A DNA stretch of 64,000 nt. Origin: Mesorhizobium sp. B4-1-4 (GTDB taxonomy: Bacteria; Pseudomonadota; Alphaproteobacteria; Rhizobiales; Rhizobiaceae). Every line of letters begins with the position of its first letter. Position 1 is the stretch's first letter. The stretch covers positions 1,860,001 to 1,924,000 of the forward strand of contig NZ_CP083950.1 of the NCBI RefSeq assembly GCF_006439395.2. Reading direction: 5' to 3'. A program made the translations under genes and the position numbers. Positions 17,095 to 26,067 of the stretch are shown one piece after another. The notes under the pieces were generated by a model. That model was not told the origin of the DNA and made no database searches. It saw only the letters and a list, made by a program, of their open reading frames with translations.

Positions 17095-18162
17095 ATGAAA
17101 AAACTGCTTATTGCCCTGATGACCACGACAGCGGCACTTTCGCTGGCTGCGTCCGCAGAGGCTGCCGACAAGTTCAAAGCCTGCTGGGTCTACACCGGCC
17201 CGATCGGCGATTTCGGCTATTCCTACCAGCACGACCAGGGCCGGCTCGAGGTCGAGAAGGCGCTCGGCGACAAGGTCGAAACCGCCTATCTGGAGAACGT
17301 CTCCGAAGGCCCCGATGCCGACCGTGCTTTCGAGCGCCTGGCGCGCGAAGGCTGCAAGATCATCTTCGGCACGTCGTTCGGCTTCATGGACGCCGAAGTG
17401 AAGGTCGCCAAGAAGTTTCCGAAGGTGATGTTCGAGCACGCCACCGGTTACAAGACCGGTGACAATCTCGGCATCTACAATGCGCGTTTCTATGAAGGCC
17501 GCTACGTGCTCGGCCAGATCGCGGCCAAGGAATCGAAGTCCGGCGTGGCCGGCTACATCGTGTCCTTCCCGATCCCGGAAGTGGTCATGGGCATCAACTC
17601 CTTCATGCTCGGCGCGCAGTCGATCAACCCGAACTTCAAGGCCAAGATCGTCTGGGTCAATTCGTGGTTCGATCCCGGCAAGGAAGCCGACGCGGCCAAG
17701 GCGTTGTTCGACCAGGGCGCCGATATCATCGTCCAGCACACCGATTCGACCGCGGCGCTGCAGGTGGCCGAGGAGCGCAAGCTGCACGGCTTTGGCCAGT
17801 CATCCGACATGATCAAGTTCGCGCCGCACGCGCAGCTGACCTCGCTGACCGACGAATGGGGTCCGTACTACATCAGCCGGGTGAAGGCCGCCATGGACGG
17901 CACCTGGAAGCCCGACAATGTCTGGCTCGGCATCAAGGATGGCGCTGTCAAGCTCGCGCCCTACACCAACATGCCCGACGACGTGAAGGCGATGGCCGAG
18001 GCGACCGAGAAGAAGATTGCCGGCGGCTGGAACCCCTTTACCGGGCCGATTGCCAAGCAGGACGGCTCGCCATGGCTGAAGGACGGCGAGGTTGCCGACG
18101 ACGGCACGCTGCTCGGCATGAACTTCTATGTGAAGGGCGTCGACGACAAGCTGCCGCAGTAA
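17095..18162 (+). CDS. BMP-family ABC importer substrate-binding protein
   Basis: A 355-residue periplasmic protein with signal peptide (KKLLIALMTTTAALSLAASAEA) and a PnrA/BMP domain. Recognisable segments are CWVYTGPIGDFGYSYQHDQG, EGCKIIFGTSFGFMD and HTDSTAALQVAEE. BMP-domain proteins bind nucleosides, and relatives bind purine bases or riboflavin; the ligand here is not decidable from sequence. AGAGAGGTAAC precedes the ATG. It is the last gene of the importer operon and is followed by a strong terminator, so it can be expressed both from the operon and possibly from its own leader. Confidence 0.92.
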   Translation: MKKLLIALMTTTAALSLAASAEAADKFKACWVYTGPIGDFGYSYQHDQGRLEVEKALGDKVETAYLENVSEGPDADRAFERLAREGCKIIFGTSFGFMDAEVKVAKKFPKVMFEHATGYKTGDNLGIYNARFYEGRYVLGQIAAKESKSGVAGYIVSFPIPEVVMGINSFMLGAQSINPNFKAKIVWVNSWFDPGKEADAAKALFDQGADIIVQHTDSTAALQVAEERKLHGFGQSSDMIKFAPHAQLTSLTDEWGPYYISRVKAAMDGTWKPDNVWLGIKDGAVKLAPYTNMPDDVKAMAEATEKKIAGGWNPFTGPIAKQDGSPWLKDGEVADDGTLLGMNFYVKGVDDKLPQ

Positions 18163-18186
18163 GCGACGGCGACCTCAAATTGGGGA

Positions 18187-18211
18187 AGGGCGCCGCAGGG
18201 CGCCCTTTTTA
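18187..18211 (+). terminator. Rho-independent terminator after the BMP importer operon
   Basis: AGGGCGCC, loop GCAG, GGCGCCCT and a T-tract form a textbook terminator 24 bp after the stop of the binding-protein gene. Confidence 0.9.
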
Positions 18212-18692
18212 TTCGGCGGGATGCGTTGCGGCGGGGCCCCGGCCGCTGGGCCACGAAAGCAGTAGTGATACAGCACGACGGCGACTGCAGCAGCCAACCT
18301 CAGCAGGTCCAGCGTTGCAAAGTAGTTCTGCCTGGCAGGTCTGGCGTCCATGCCAAGCCTCTGCGTTTACGATCCGCAAACCATAAAGCAGGTGGCAGCC
18401 AAACAGGGTAAATGGCCGCAACTATCGCCAAATGGGATAAATCCAGCAATTCCAGGAAAAGTGCGTAGCGGTTTTCCGTCCGGAATTGCGCAAAAACGAC
18501 GACCTGGAGCGGCTCAACGAACCGCTCTGGGTCATGTACTCATAACGGGGCGTTCGGAACGATCACGCTTCGATATCCGCTTGTACACCGGAAGCAGCGT
18601 GAACGCGGACATGGTGACTGCGGCGCCCTTGGAGGCCCGAGAAGGGGCCAGAAGGCGACATGTTGCGCCACAACGGCAACGGAGGCCAAACT
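18212..18692. other. 480-bp region without a convincing gene
   Basis: Short open frames exist on both strands but lack ribosome binding sites and recognisable sequence. The only structured element is a dispersed palindromic repeat at 18446-18530. The region separates the importer terminator from the 3' end of the LysR gene and may include decayed sequence. Confidence 0.5.
18446..18530 (+). repeat. Dispersed palindromic repeat, family 1, copy 1
   Basis: GCAATTCCAGGAAAAG (from 18446) and TTTTCCGTCCGGAATTGC (to 18489) are inverted arms of a 44-bp palindrome. It is followed by CAAAAACGACGACCTGGAGC and a GAGCGG-TTCAACGAA-like smaller inverted repeat to about 18530. A second copy in the opposite orientation lies at 46392-46432. 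From memory this resembles an intergenic repeat common in Mesorhizobium genomes; that link is not verified here. Confidence 0.75.
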
Positions 18693-19646
18693 CTATTTCA
18701 CGCTGGGTGCAGCCTGTCGTTCGTGGCGTTTCGGTTGCGGCGACGGCATGGTGTCGAAATTGTTCCGGTCGTCACGTCGCGGCTTCGAACCGTCGAACAG
18801 CTCCCGCTGGCCCACGATTTCCGCCAGCATGTGTTCGCGAAACAGCCGCACACGCTTGGTGCGTCGGAGATTGGGATGGTAGAGCAGCCAGAGGCCGACA
18901 TCATGATGCGGCTCCGGGGCGAGATAACGGAGCAGTCGGGCGTCATTGTCGCCCATGAAGCACGGCAGATAGGCGAGGCCCATTCCCTCGCGCAACGCCG
19001 CGAGGGTCAACAAAGTATCGTCGACAAAAAAGCTGTGGTCGCGGTTGGGGCACGCGGCATTTGTCCACGACTGGTGGGAGGCGCAGCATTCCACGCCCAG
19101 CCATTTCGGCGTCGCACCGGAGCGCAATGAGGCCACATAGTTGCGCTCGCCATAGACGGCAGAGGCGACCTTACTGAGCAACGTGCCGACCAGTGTCTCG
19201 TGCGGCGTGTTGGTCTGGCGGATCGCAACATCGGCCTGGCGCTTGGCCAGGCTGACATACTTGTTCGAGACCTGTATGTGCAGCTCGATCTCTGGATATT
19301 TTGCGCTGAAGCGCGCGAATATCGGCATCAGCACCGACGAGGCCATGTTGTTGATCGCAGCGACGCGCAGTACGCCGGTTGGACGATCTTCTTCGCCGCC
19401 GAGCGCGCCTTCGATCTCCAGCACCTCGACTTCCATCTTGCTGGCAGCGAGCTTGAGTTCCTCGCCGGCGCTGGTGAGTTCGTAGCCCGACGCCTTGCGC
19501 TCGATCAGGCGCGTGCCGAGCTTTTGTTCTAGCACCTTGATACGGCGCGAGACCGTCGAATGCTGCACGTTGATCCGTTTTGCCGCGCCGCTGATCGATC
19601 CATCACGCGCGACAGCAAGGAATATCCTCAAATCATCCCACTGCAT
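18693..19646 (-). CDS. LysR-family transcriptional regulator
   Basis: A 317-residue regulator. The N-terminal winged helix-turn-helix (DDLRIFLAVARDGSISGAAK and HSTVSRRIKVLEQKLG, residues 3-60) is followed by a LysR substrate-binding domain (about 90-290). The last 25 residues are polar and probably disordered. It is divergent from a small YdhR-like monooxygenase gene, the usual arrangement for a LysR activator and its target. AGGGGC precedes the ATG at 19646. A perfect 16-bp palindrome lies 15 bp upstream of its start codon, consistent with autoregulation. The effector is unknown. Confidence 0.88.
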   Translation of the reverse strand: MQWDDLRIFLAVARDGSISGAAKRINVQHSTVSRRIKVLEQKLGTRLIERKASGYELTSAGEELKLAASKMEVEVLEIEGALGGEEDRPTGVLRVAAINNMASSVLMPIFARFSAKYPEIELHIQVSNKYVSLAKRQADVAIRQTNTPHETLVGTLLSKVASAVYGERNYVASLRSGATPKWLGVECCASHQSWTNAACPNRDHSFFVDDTLLTLAALREGMGLAYLPCFMGDNDARLLRYLAPEPHHDVGLWLLYHPNLRRTKRVRLFREHMLAEIVGQRELFDGSKPRRDDRNNFDTMPSPQPKRHERQAAPSVK

Positions 19647-19661
19647 GGCGAGCCCCTGTCC

Positions 19662-19677
19662 TGTGCAAATTTGCACA
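19662..19677. promoter_or_regulatory. Perfect palindrome TGTGCAAATTTGCACA between divergent genes
   Basis: This is a 16-bp perfect inverted repeat, located 15 bp upstream of the LysR start codon and about 190 bp upstream of the divergent monooxygenase gene. It is the best candidate for the binding site of the LysR protein. Confidence 0.55.
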
Positions 19678-19864
19678 AGGCGCGTCGAGATTTCGCGAAT
19701 TCAGCCCAGGCTTTGCTGCCGCTAACGTAACGTTCCTCCGGGAGGCGATGATGGGACAAAAATAGGCAGATGCCAAGTCTCTCACGCTGGCTATGCCGTG
19801 TCCGGGCGCCTTACGGTCAAGATGAATGCCGGGTCGCATGACCCGATCAGAGAGGAGAAACGTC

Positions 19865-20185
19865 GTGCGCAATACAATCACCACAGTGGTGCAATTCCGG
19901 CTGCCACAGCCGATCAGCCTCGAGGAGGCGACGCGTCATTTCGAGTCGAGCGCCCCGAAGTACCGCAGTTTGCCGGGATTGATCCGGAAATATTACCTGC
20001 GGGCGGAGGATGGGCGCACGGCCGGTGGCGTCTATCTCTGGGAATCGCGTGCCGCGGCCGAGGCCGCCTACAGCACAGAGTGGCGCGAGCACGTTACGAA
20101 GGTCTTTGGCGGCGCGCCTGAGATCACCTGGTTCGACACGCCGGTGATCGTCGACAACGCGGCGCCGGCCAGCAAAGCGGCGTAG
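19865..20185 (+). CDS. Small YdhR-like putative monooxygenase
   Basis: A 106-residue protein resembling the YdhR/antibiotic-biosynthesis-monooxygenase type of dimeric alpha-beta barrel. It contains VVQFRLPQPISLEEA at the start and then YRSLPGLIRKYYLR and GGVYLWESRAAAEAAY. Family members act on small aromatic or quinone-like compounds without a cofactor, but many are uncharacterised. The GTG start at 19865 has AGAGGAGAAA upstream; an ATG at 19826 would add 13 residues without a ribosome binding site. Divergence from the LysR gene suggests that the LysR protein controls it. Confidence 0.75.
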   Translation: MRNTITTVVQFRLPQPISLEEATRHFESSAPKYRSLPGLIRKYYLRAEDGRTAGGVYLWESRAAAEAAYSTEWREHVTKVFGGAPEITWFDTPVIVDNAAPASKAA

Positions 20186-20430
20186 CCGGCGAAAGAAGTC
20201 GTCAGGATTGGCGCGGGCCGTGCCGTACTGGCGGCCCACCGCCCTGCTGCGGTTACAGCGCGGCAGGGCGTCTGCGGTTTCGAACCAGGCAAGCCGCTCG
20301 GCCACGTGCACGTGATCAGACACCGTCGGCGTGTAGCGGCCCGCTACGACCAGCTCGCGCCCAATTACCTCGCATTCGTCCAACTCGCGTCAATACGGCT
20401 GTGGCTGCGCGTTAATGATGAGTCCACGGC
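20186..20430. other. 245-bp intergenic region with possible gene remnant
   Basis: No intact gene. On the minus strand from 20383 the frame starts MDECEVIGRELVVAGR. From memory this resembles short fragments often annotated beside transposases in Rhizobiales; it then runs antisense through the monooxygenase gene. It may be a mobile-element scar, but this is a weak, unverified impression. Confidence 0.25.
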
Positions 20431-21744
20431 CTAGACTGCTGAGCCGTAGAGATCGTAAGCGTCGGCGCGATCGATCTTGACGGTGACGATGTCGCCGGCG
20501 CGCAGCGGGCGGCGCGACTGGATATGGACCGAGCCGTCGATCTCGGGCGCGTCGTATTTGGTGCGGCCCTTGGCCGAGGTGCCGTGCGCCTCGTCGATCA
20601 ACACCGGCAGGCGCTTGCCGACCTTCTTGGCGAGTTGCGTCGCCGAAATCTTCTGCTGGCGCTGCATGAAGCGGTGCCAGCGCGCTTCCTTGATCTCCTG
20701 CGGCACCTGTTCGAGGCCGAGATCGTTGGAGCGGGCGCCGCGCACCGGCTCGTATTTGAAGCAGCCGGCGCGATCGATCCTGGCTTCGTCCAGCCAATCG
20801 AGCAGCATCTCGAAATCATCGTCCGTCTCGCCGGGGAATCCGACGATGAAGGTCGAGCGGATGGCGAGATCCGGGCACACGTCGCGCCAGCCGCGAATAC
20901 GCTCGAGCGTCTTTTCGCCATGTGCAGGCCGGCGCATGTTCTTCAGCACCCGCGGCGAGGCGTGCTGGAACGGAATGTCCAGATAGGGAAGGATTTTTCC
21001 TTCAGCCATCAGCGGGATGACATCGGCGACGTGCGGATACGGGTAGACATAGTGCATGCGCACCCAGATGCCGAGCTTGCCCAATTCCTGCGATAGATCG
21101 AGGAATTTCGCCCGCACCTCGCGGTCGCCGAACATGGACGTCTGGTACTTGATGTCGATGCCGTAGGCGCTGGTGTCCTGCGAGATGACGAGGAGTTCCT
21201 TGACGCCGGCCTTGGCCAGTTTCTCGGCTTCGCGCAGAACGTCGGCGGCCGGCCGCGAGACGAGATCGCCGCGCAGCGCCGGGATGATGCAGAAGGTGCA
21301 GCGGTTGTTGCAGCCTTCCGAGATCTTGAGATAGGCATAGTGGCGCGGCGTCAGCTTGACGCCCTGCGGCGGCAGCAGGTCGATATAGGGATCATGCGAA
21401 GGAGGGGCCGCCTCATGCACGGCGGCCATCACACTTTCATAGGCCTGCGGCCCGGTGATCGCCAGCACGTTGGGGTGCTTTTCGCGGATCACGTCGGGCT
21501 CGGCGCCAAGGCAGCCGGTGACGATGACCCGGCCATTCTCCGACAGGGCGGAGCCGATGGCATTGAGCGATTCATCGCGGGCGGAATCGAGGAAGCCGCA
21601 GGTGTTGACGACAACGAGATCGGCGCCGTCATGCTTGCGCGCGATCTCATAGCCCTCGGCGCGCAGGCGCGTGATGATGCGCTCGGAATCCACAAGGGCT
21701 TTGGGACATCCAAGACTGACGAAGCTGACGCGCGGGGCGGACAT
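20431..21744 (-). CDS. rimO: Ribosomal protein S12 methylthiotransferase RimO
   Basis: A 437-residue radical-SAM methylthiotransferase with three domains: UPF0004 (about 1-105, [12 protein letters not shown]), radical SAM (about 125-360, cluster motif CNNRCTFC) and a C-terminal TRAM domain (about 370-437). RimO adds a methylthio group to the aspartate of ribosomal protein S12 using two iron-sulfur clusters. The start ATG at 21744 ([11 protein letters not shown]) has GGAACC upstream; a longer frame to 21816 adds unrelated residues. Length and motifs fit RimO rather than the tRNA-modifying relative MiaB. Confidence 0.94.
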   Translation of the reverse strand: MSAPRVSFVSLGCPKALVDSERIITRLRAEGYEIARKHDGADLVVVNTCGFLDSARDESLNAIGSALSENGRVIVTGCLGAEPDVIREKHPNVLAITGPQAYESVMAAVHEAAPPSHDPYIDLLPPQGVKLTPRHYAYLKISEGCNNRCTFCIIPALRGDLVSRPAADVLREAEKLAKAGVKELLVISQDTSAYGIDIKYQTSMFGDREVRAKFLDLSQELGKLGIWVRMHYVYPYPHVADVIPLMAEGKILPYLDIPFQHASPRVLKNMRRPAHGEKTLERIRGWRDVCPDLAIRSTFIVGFPGETDDDFEMLLDWLDEARIDRAGCFKYEPVRGARSNDLGLEQVPQEIKEARWHRFMQRQQKISATQLAKKVGKRLPVLIDEAHGTSAKGRTKYDAPEIDGSVHIQSRRPLRAGDIVTVKIDRADAYDLYGSAV

Positions 21745-21901
21745 GGGCAAGGTTCCAATGGATGCGGACCGGAAACGCTGATCCGGCCCGACATCTCGAC
21801 ATATGACGGTTTGCATGGCTCCGGCAGGAGCTCAATTTGGGCGGCGCAATAGCACGGGTTCGGCGATCAGGCAAACCGCCGGCCGGCGCGGTGCTTGCCG
21901 C

Positions 21902-22582
21902 TCAGTGTCCGCCCGACCCGAACCAAGGCTCCAGGAAGGCAAAATGCTCGGGGAATTGCTGCACCGCGCCGTCCAGCAGCATCTTGACCGCGACGTAGAG
22001 AATGATCGCCAGACCAATGTAGGCAATCCAGCGGTATTTGTGCAGCAGGCGCGCGACGAAGGATGCGGCAAAGCCCATCAAGGCGATCGACAGAGCCAGT
22101 CCGACAATCAGCACCGTCGGATGGTTCATTGCCGCTCCCGCGACGGCAAGGACGTTGTCGAGCGACATCGAAACGTCGGCGATCACGATCTGCCAGGCGG
22201 CCTGCGAGAAGGTCTTGCTCGGTCCCTTGCCGGCCCCATCGCTGTCGAAGCCGCCATTGGACAGCGATTCGGTAGCGTCACGCTCCTGCTCGTGGCTGAC
22301 ACGCAATTCGCGCCACATCTTCCAGCAGACCCACAGTAGCAACAGGCCGCCTCCGATCAGCAGCATGGGGCCAATGGTGAGCAGCCATTGCGTGATCAGA
22401 GCGAAAAAAATGCGAAGAATGGTGGCGGCCACGATGCCGACGAGAATCGCCCGCTTGCGCTGGCTGGCCGGCAAGCCGGCCGCGGCGAGGCCGATGACAA
22501 TGGCGTTATCGCCCGCGAGCGCAAGGTCGATGGCGATGACCTGAAGAAGAGCCGACAGGCCCGCGGCGGTAAATATTTCCAT
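21902..22582 (-). CDS. TerC-family integral membrane protein
   Basis: A 226-residue membrane protein with seven predicted helices. The two family motifs are DLALAGDNAIVIG near residue 20 and DVSMSLDNVLAVAG near residue 135; the acidic residues and asparagines lie within membrane helices. TerC/YjbE-type proteins are associated with tellurite resistance or, in better-studied members, manganese export. A polar loop with SNGGFDSDGAGKG separates the halves. It is monocistronic in this window. Confidence 0.85.
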   Translation of the reverse strand: MEIFTAAGLSALLQVIAIDLALAGDNAIVIGLAAAGLPASQRKRAILVGIVAATILRIFFALITQWLLTIGPMLLIGGGLLLLWVCWKMWRELRVSHEQERDATESLSNGGFDSDGAGKGPSKTFSQAAWQIVIADVSMSLDNVLAVAGAAMNHPTVLIVGLALSIALMGFAASFVARLLHKYRWIAYIGLAIILYVAVKMLLDGAVQQFPEHFAFLEPWFGSGGH

Positions 22583-22767
22583 CGACCTGGAAGCCCTTCG
22601 CCGAGTGTTCGTCGTCGATTGTCGAAACGGGCCTAAAGGGATGGTCCGCTGCCGTCAAGACACAGCACTGGACAACACTGGAAAACCAATTCGTGGCCGT
22701 GGCATTACAGGGAATGTTCAGCAACCGCCGGCTCGCGAGCCAACGCGGACCCGAACTCGCGAAAAAA

Positions 22768-23157
22768 CTAATCGTAGAGATTGTACTTTGCCCAGTCGCC
22801 TTCCGGGATCTCATCGCCGATTCGGTAGCGGAGCTGGAGAACTTGCATATGGTCCGGTCCCGTCTGGCACTTGAATTTCAGCCGGTACCACTGTCCTTTG
22901 CTGCGGAACGCCGCACCCGGGCTCCTGATCGCATCGGCGCTCATCTCGGGCGTCGCGAAGGCGTAGGCGACGACGCGATCGGCTTTGAACTTGCGGTCAT
23001 CGTGGGTGATCCGATCCAGAACTTCGGCATCGCACCGCTGCTCGAGGCGGGTTTGCGGATCAAGTTTCATCAGCCCGGCACGCAAAGCATTGTCCATTGC
23101 GCTGGCCGGGAAGGCCAATATCAGCGACGCCACGGCCACCATGCAGAGTGTCTTCAT
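22768..23157 (-). CDS. DUF930 domain protein, secreted
   Basis: A 129-residue protein with signal peptide (KTLCMVAVASLILAFPASA). A DUF930-like domain follows, with LMKLDPQTRLEQRCD, IRSPGAAFRSKGQWYRL and FKCQTGPDHMQV. The family is mostly restricted to Rhizobiales and has no known function. Two conserved cysteines (in RCDAEV and FKCQT) could form a disulfide in the periplasm. ATG at 23157 begins the signal peptide; an in-frame start at 23175 adds six residues. Neither has a strong ribosome binding site. Confidence 0.75.
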   Translation of the reverse strand: MKTLCMVAVASLILAFPASAMDNALRAGLMKLDPQTRLEQRCDAEVLDRITHDDRKFKADRVVAYAFATPEMSADAIRSPGAAFRSKGQWYRLKFKCQTGPDHMQVLQLRYRIGDEIPEGDWAKYNLYD

Positions 23158-23232
23158 GGGCGGGACAAGCACCATATTTTGTCTGAAAAATCAACAGAGA
23201 GGGGCACTTCATGGCCCGGCAAGTCCCGGCAT

Positions 23233-23931
23233 TCAGGGGGTCGGCGCAATCAAAATCTCGTGTCGGACTTCGTCATGCGAGACCGGGGGCCAACGGACCA
23301 GCGAGGCGCGGCCGGCATCCGTGAGATCGTAGAGGCCACGGTCGACGCGCGCGAACCAGCCATAGACATTATGCTGCAGGATTTTCGGCGCGATCGGCGT
23401 CAGGACCTTCAGATCGCGCGGCCGTTTGGGACCATCGGCCATTGCGGCCGCGCAGGCGAGGGCGCTTTGGCGGTAAGCGGTCATGATCGGATTGCGCGAC
23501 CCTCCGCCCGCGACAGGATCGCCGCGGCGGCGCTGATGCTCGTCGACAAGACGGGAGCGGCGTCGCGCGTTCCTGCGCGGCGCAGGCGCGACCGGACTGA
23601 GAAGCACCTCGATACGGTCAGTCGCGGTCACGCCAAGCAAACCGAAGCCGAGCCGGCGGCAGAGGTTGCGGAACCTGGCGTCGCTTTCGCGGCCCTTGCC
23701 CCGCGCCGACATGCGCGCCGCCAGCCATACTTCGTCGCAAGCCGCCGCGCGGTCGACGCCTTGCAGCACCAGTTCGAGATTGAATTGCAGTTTCAATTCG
23801 CAGATGACGACGACCGCCGGCTCACCCTCACGCAGCGCGACGATGTCGCAGCCGCCAATTTCCCCCTTCACGACGAAGTCGAGACTTTCGAGGAACCGCT
23901 TCACCGGCACATAGAGTGAGGTCTCGTTCAT
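23233..23931 (-). CDS. DUF2161 protein, putative PD-(D/E)XK nuclease
   Basis: A 232-residue protein. The N-terminal half has the pattern of a PD-(D/E)XK fold: GGCDIVALREGE (D at about 29) and VVVICELKLQ (E-x-K at about 45-47). The C-terminal half, after an arginine-rich linker (ARRRSR), resembles a winged-helix (PRDLKVLTPIAPKILQHNV...GLYDLTDAG). DUF2161 proteins are described as putative phosphodiesterases. The substrate and biological role are unknown. No restriction or defence genes are adjacent. Confidence 0.75.
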   Translation of the reverse strand: MNETSLYVPVKRFLESLDFVVKGEIGGCDIVALREGEPAVVVICELKLQFNLELVLQGVDRAAACDEVWLAARMSARGKGRESDARFRNLCRRLGFGLLGVTATDRIEVLLSPVAPAPRRNARRRSRLVDEHQRRRGDPVAGGGSRNPIMTAYRQSALACAAAMADGPKRPRDLKVLTPIAPKILQHNVYGWFARVDRGLYDLTDAGRASLVRWPPVSHDEVRHEILIAPTP

Positions 23932-24093
23932 GTCTCAAGGCTTAGCCGATTCGACGCCAAAAGCCTTCCGGATGTGGAGGCTGGAATTTTGCCGGCAGCG
24001 GCCAAAACCGGCTCTTGACGCAGCGTCTGCTGCCACAAGGCGACACGGCAAATGTCGATTGGCCATCGGTCCTGCGTTCTCGATGCTAGCTCG

Positions 24094-24891
24094 TCAGGCC
24101 TCGGTGCTCGGCTGGGCTCGGTTCGAAACTTTCCTGCGGGGCCGGAGCGGATAGCCGATCTGTCCGAAATAGCTGGCAGGGATCGGATCATCGACGCCAT
24201 ACTTTTCCGGCGCCTTATTGCCTGTGGCATTGTAGGTGCCGAACAGCACGTCGAGGAGAGGCAGTTGCCCAGCGAAGTTCTTGTCATAGGCTTCGCGCTG
24301 GTTGGCATGGTGCCAGCGATGGAACTGCGGGCTGGCGATCAGCCACTTCAAGGGGCCGAACGGAACCCGCAGGTTTGAATGAACGAGCATCGTGTGCCCA
24401 AAGTAGATCATCGAAAAGACGGCGATCGAGGCCTCGGAGAACCCAAGGAGAAAGATCGGCATCAGCGATATCGCCTTTGTGGCAATCGCGTCGACCGGGT
24501 GGGAGTGGAAAGCGCCGAGCCAGTCCAGTTCCTCGATGCCGTGGTGAACCGCATGGAACTTCCAAAGCGCGGGGATTTTGTGGAAGGCGCGATGCGCCCA
24601 GTAGACACCGATGTCGGTGATCAGGATGATTTCCGCAACCTGCAGCCAGACGGGCTGACCGCTGACGGCTCGCGTCACCGATTGAGGGACAAGGACTGCG
24701 GCGACGTGGAGGACAACGGCCGCCATCATGACCATGGCCACCTTTACGATGAAGGCGTTGAACATCAGATAGATCAGATCGACATCGAAGCCCTTGCGAA
24801 AGATCTTCTGCGGCCGCTCGGCGAACAGATGTTCGAACGGAATGAAGATCAATGCGCAGATCAGCAGCGCCTTGATGCCAAAAATATCCAT
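24094..24891 (-). CDS. Sterol desaturase / fatty acid hydroxylase family membrane protein
   Basis: A 265-residue integral membrane di-iron enzyme. Histidine clusters are visible in order: HRAFH, FHAVHH, and FHRWHH near residue 185. Four or so hydrophobic helices precede and separate them. Members hydroxylate or desaturate sterols, carotenoids or fatty acyl chains using O2 at a di-iron site; the substrate in this bacterium is unknown. The C-terminus contains RRKVSNRAQPSTEA. Start ATG at 24891. Confidence 0.85.
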   Translation of the reverse strand: MDIFGIKALLICALIFIPFEHLFAERPQKIFRKGFDVDLIYLMFNAFIVKVAMVMMAAVVLHVAAVLVPQSVTRAVSGQPVWLQVAEIILITDIGVYWAHRAFHKIPALWKFHAVHHGIEELDWLGAFHSHPVDAIATKAISLMPIFLLGFSEASIAVFSMIYFGHTMLVHSNLRVPFGPLKWLIASPQFHRWHHANQREAYDKNFAGQLPLLDVLFGTYNATGNKAPEKYGVDDPIPASYFGQIGYPLRPRRKVSNRAQPSTEA

Positions 24892-25239
24892 TCATCCGCC
24901 TCTATCGCCTTGTCTGTCGCGGCGCGGCCTGCGCCTGGGCTTCTGAACAGAAGCACATCTCTCCTTTCCAAAGGCTTGATATGGGCTTTGGGGTCGTGTT
25001 TGCGACGGGCAGTGCGACAGCGGCGCCCGCCATTGTCACATAGGCGTCGCAACAGGGCGATATCTGGCGAGCGCGCGGTTTGCGAACGCAGCGCGACCCG
25101 CGTCCTCCCAGGACTAACCCCTCCGGTTCCCTGCCGGTGGGGTTTTCTATTTCAGGTGCTATCTTGTGCAGGTTCCATCTTGGCAGCCGCGAATGATCCT
25201 TGCTATTGTGGCCTCACGGTCAGCACAGGACACCCCGTC
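24892..25239. other. 350-bp intergenic region with one terminator
   Basis: Contains the promoter region of the leftward desaturase gene and a terminator-like hairpin at 25116-25147. No gene was recognised. Confidence 0.5.
25116..25147 (+). terminator. Terminator-like hairpin
   Basis: AACCCC-T-CCGG, loop, CCGG-T-GGGGTT followed by TTCT. The hairpin stands 90 bp before the 77-residue ORF and follows no rightward gene seen here. It may mark the end of a lost or unrecognised transcript or be part of a small RNA. Confidence 0.55.
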
Positions 25240-25473
25240 ATGGACGCAAGTGAAATGAGTGCGATCGGCGACACCCTCATGAGGATCGTCACGCCCGACA
25301 TGTCTCCCAAGCAGCTTGTCAAGGCAGCTCAGAAAGCGCATCCCAACGCCTCGAAGAAGGACATTGCCAGAGCGGCCTTCTTTTCGATCATCGCAAACGC
25401 GGATCAGGATATAGGCAAGGCCAAGAACCTGCAGGCATTCGCGATCGCCGAGCGCACCCAGCAATCCGACTGA
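25240..25473 (+). CDS. Small hypothetical protein, 77 residues
   Basis: A soluble, mostly helical protein: DASEMSAIGDTLMRIVTPDM, SPKQLVKAAQKAHPNASKKD and IARAAFFSIIANADQD. AGGACACCCC lies upstream of the ATG. Codon use matches the surrounding chromosome and differs from the AT-richer genes that follow, so I place it before the accessory islet. I recognise no domain; the sequence looks conserved rather than random, but this cannot be tested here. Confidence 0.6.
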   Translation: MDASEMSAIGDTLMRIVTPDMSPKQLVKAAQKAHPNASKKDIARAAFFSIIANADQDIGKAKNLQAFAIAERTQQSD

Positions 25474-25546
25474 GCAATCGCCTGGCGTCGCGCGGGCTGC
25501 CATCGCCGCGCCCTTATCGCCGCGGATTGCTTGCGGGCAGTGCAGG

Positions 25547-25975
25547 ATGGCGATGAGAACTCGTCTACGCCTTAGCCCTCCAAGATGCCAACTGAAGATC
25601 AGCCGGAATTCATTGAAATCGCGTCTGGTTTTCGGCCGACTTGTCCTGCTCTGTCACGCTCTTCTGACTGTTTCGAGCATCGTAGCTCGCGACGCCGGGC
25701 CGCGCTGGTTGAGGAGCGTTCTGCCTCCCCTAAGCAATAGCGGCAACACGCTCACGGCGGACGGCTCCGCATTAGTGGCGGAGCTTTTCAAGATCACCGC
25801 TGGATCGGCAAATGTGGATCGTATTTTGCCGACCGACACGCCCGAGGCCGCGCAAAATAAATGGCGCGACTGGATCGGGTAATTCCAGCTACGGCGTGAG
25901 CAGCGGCTATCCGAACCGAAGGGCTATATTGGCACGAAAGTTCACGACGCCATTTCGGGCGATCCTGCCGAATAG
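25547..25975 (+). pseudogene. Hypothetical ORF interrupted by an in-frame TAA
   Basis: The frame opens at 25547 and ends at TAA 25880-25882 after LPTDTPEAAQNKWRDWIG. The same frame resumes at once with 30 more sense codons ending EPKGYIGTKVHDAISGDPAE and TAG at 25973-25975. Both sides look protein-like, so this may be a single gene with a nonsense mutation. No ribosome binding site or known domain was found, and a chance open frame is possible. Confidence 0.35.
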
Positions 25976-26003
25976 CGCGCGCGCCCTTGGTATCAAACCG
26001 ACG

Positions 26004-26032
26004 TTGAATCCCTTGGAGACCCGCTTTAAATA
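26004..26032 (+). promoter_or_regulatory. Candidate promoter for the 122-residue gene
   Basis: TTGAAT (26004-26009), 17-bp spacer, TAAATA (26027-26032). It lies about 36 bp upstream of the ATG at 26068, in an AT-richer patch. Confidence 0.35.
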
Positions 26033-26067
26033 GAGGTACTTACAATCTCAGCTATTGGGAGGTAGCG

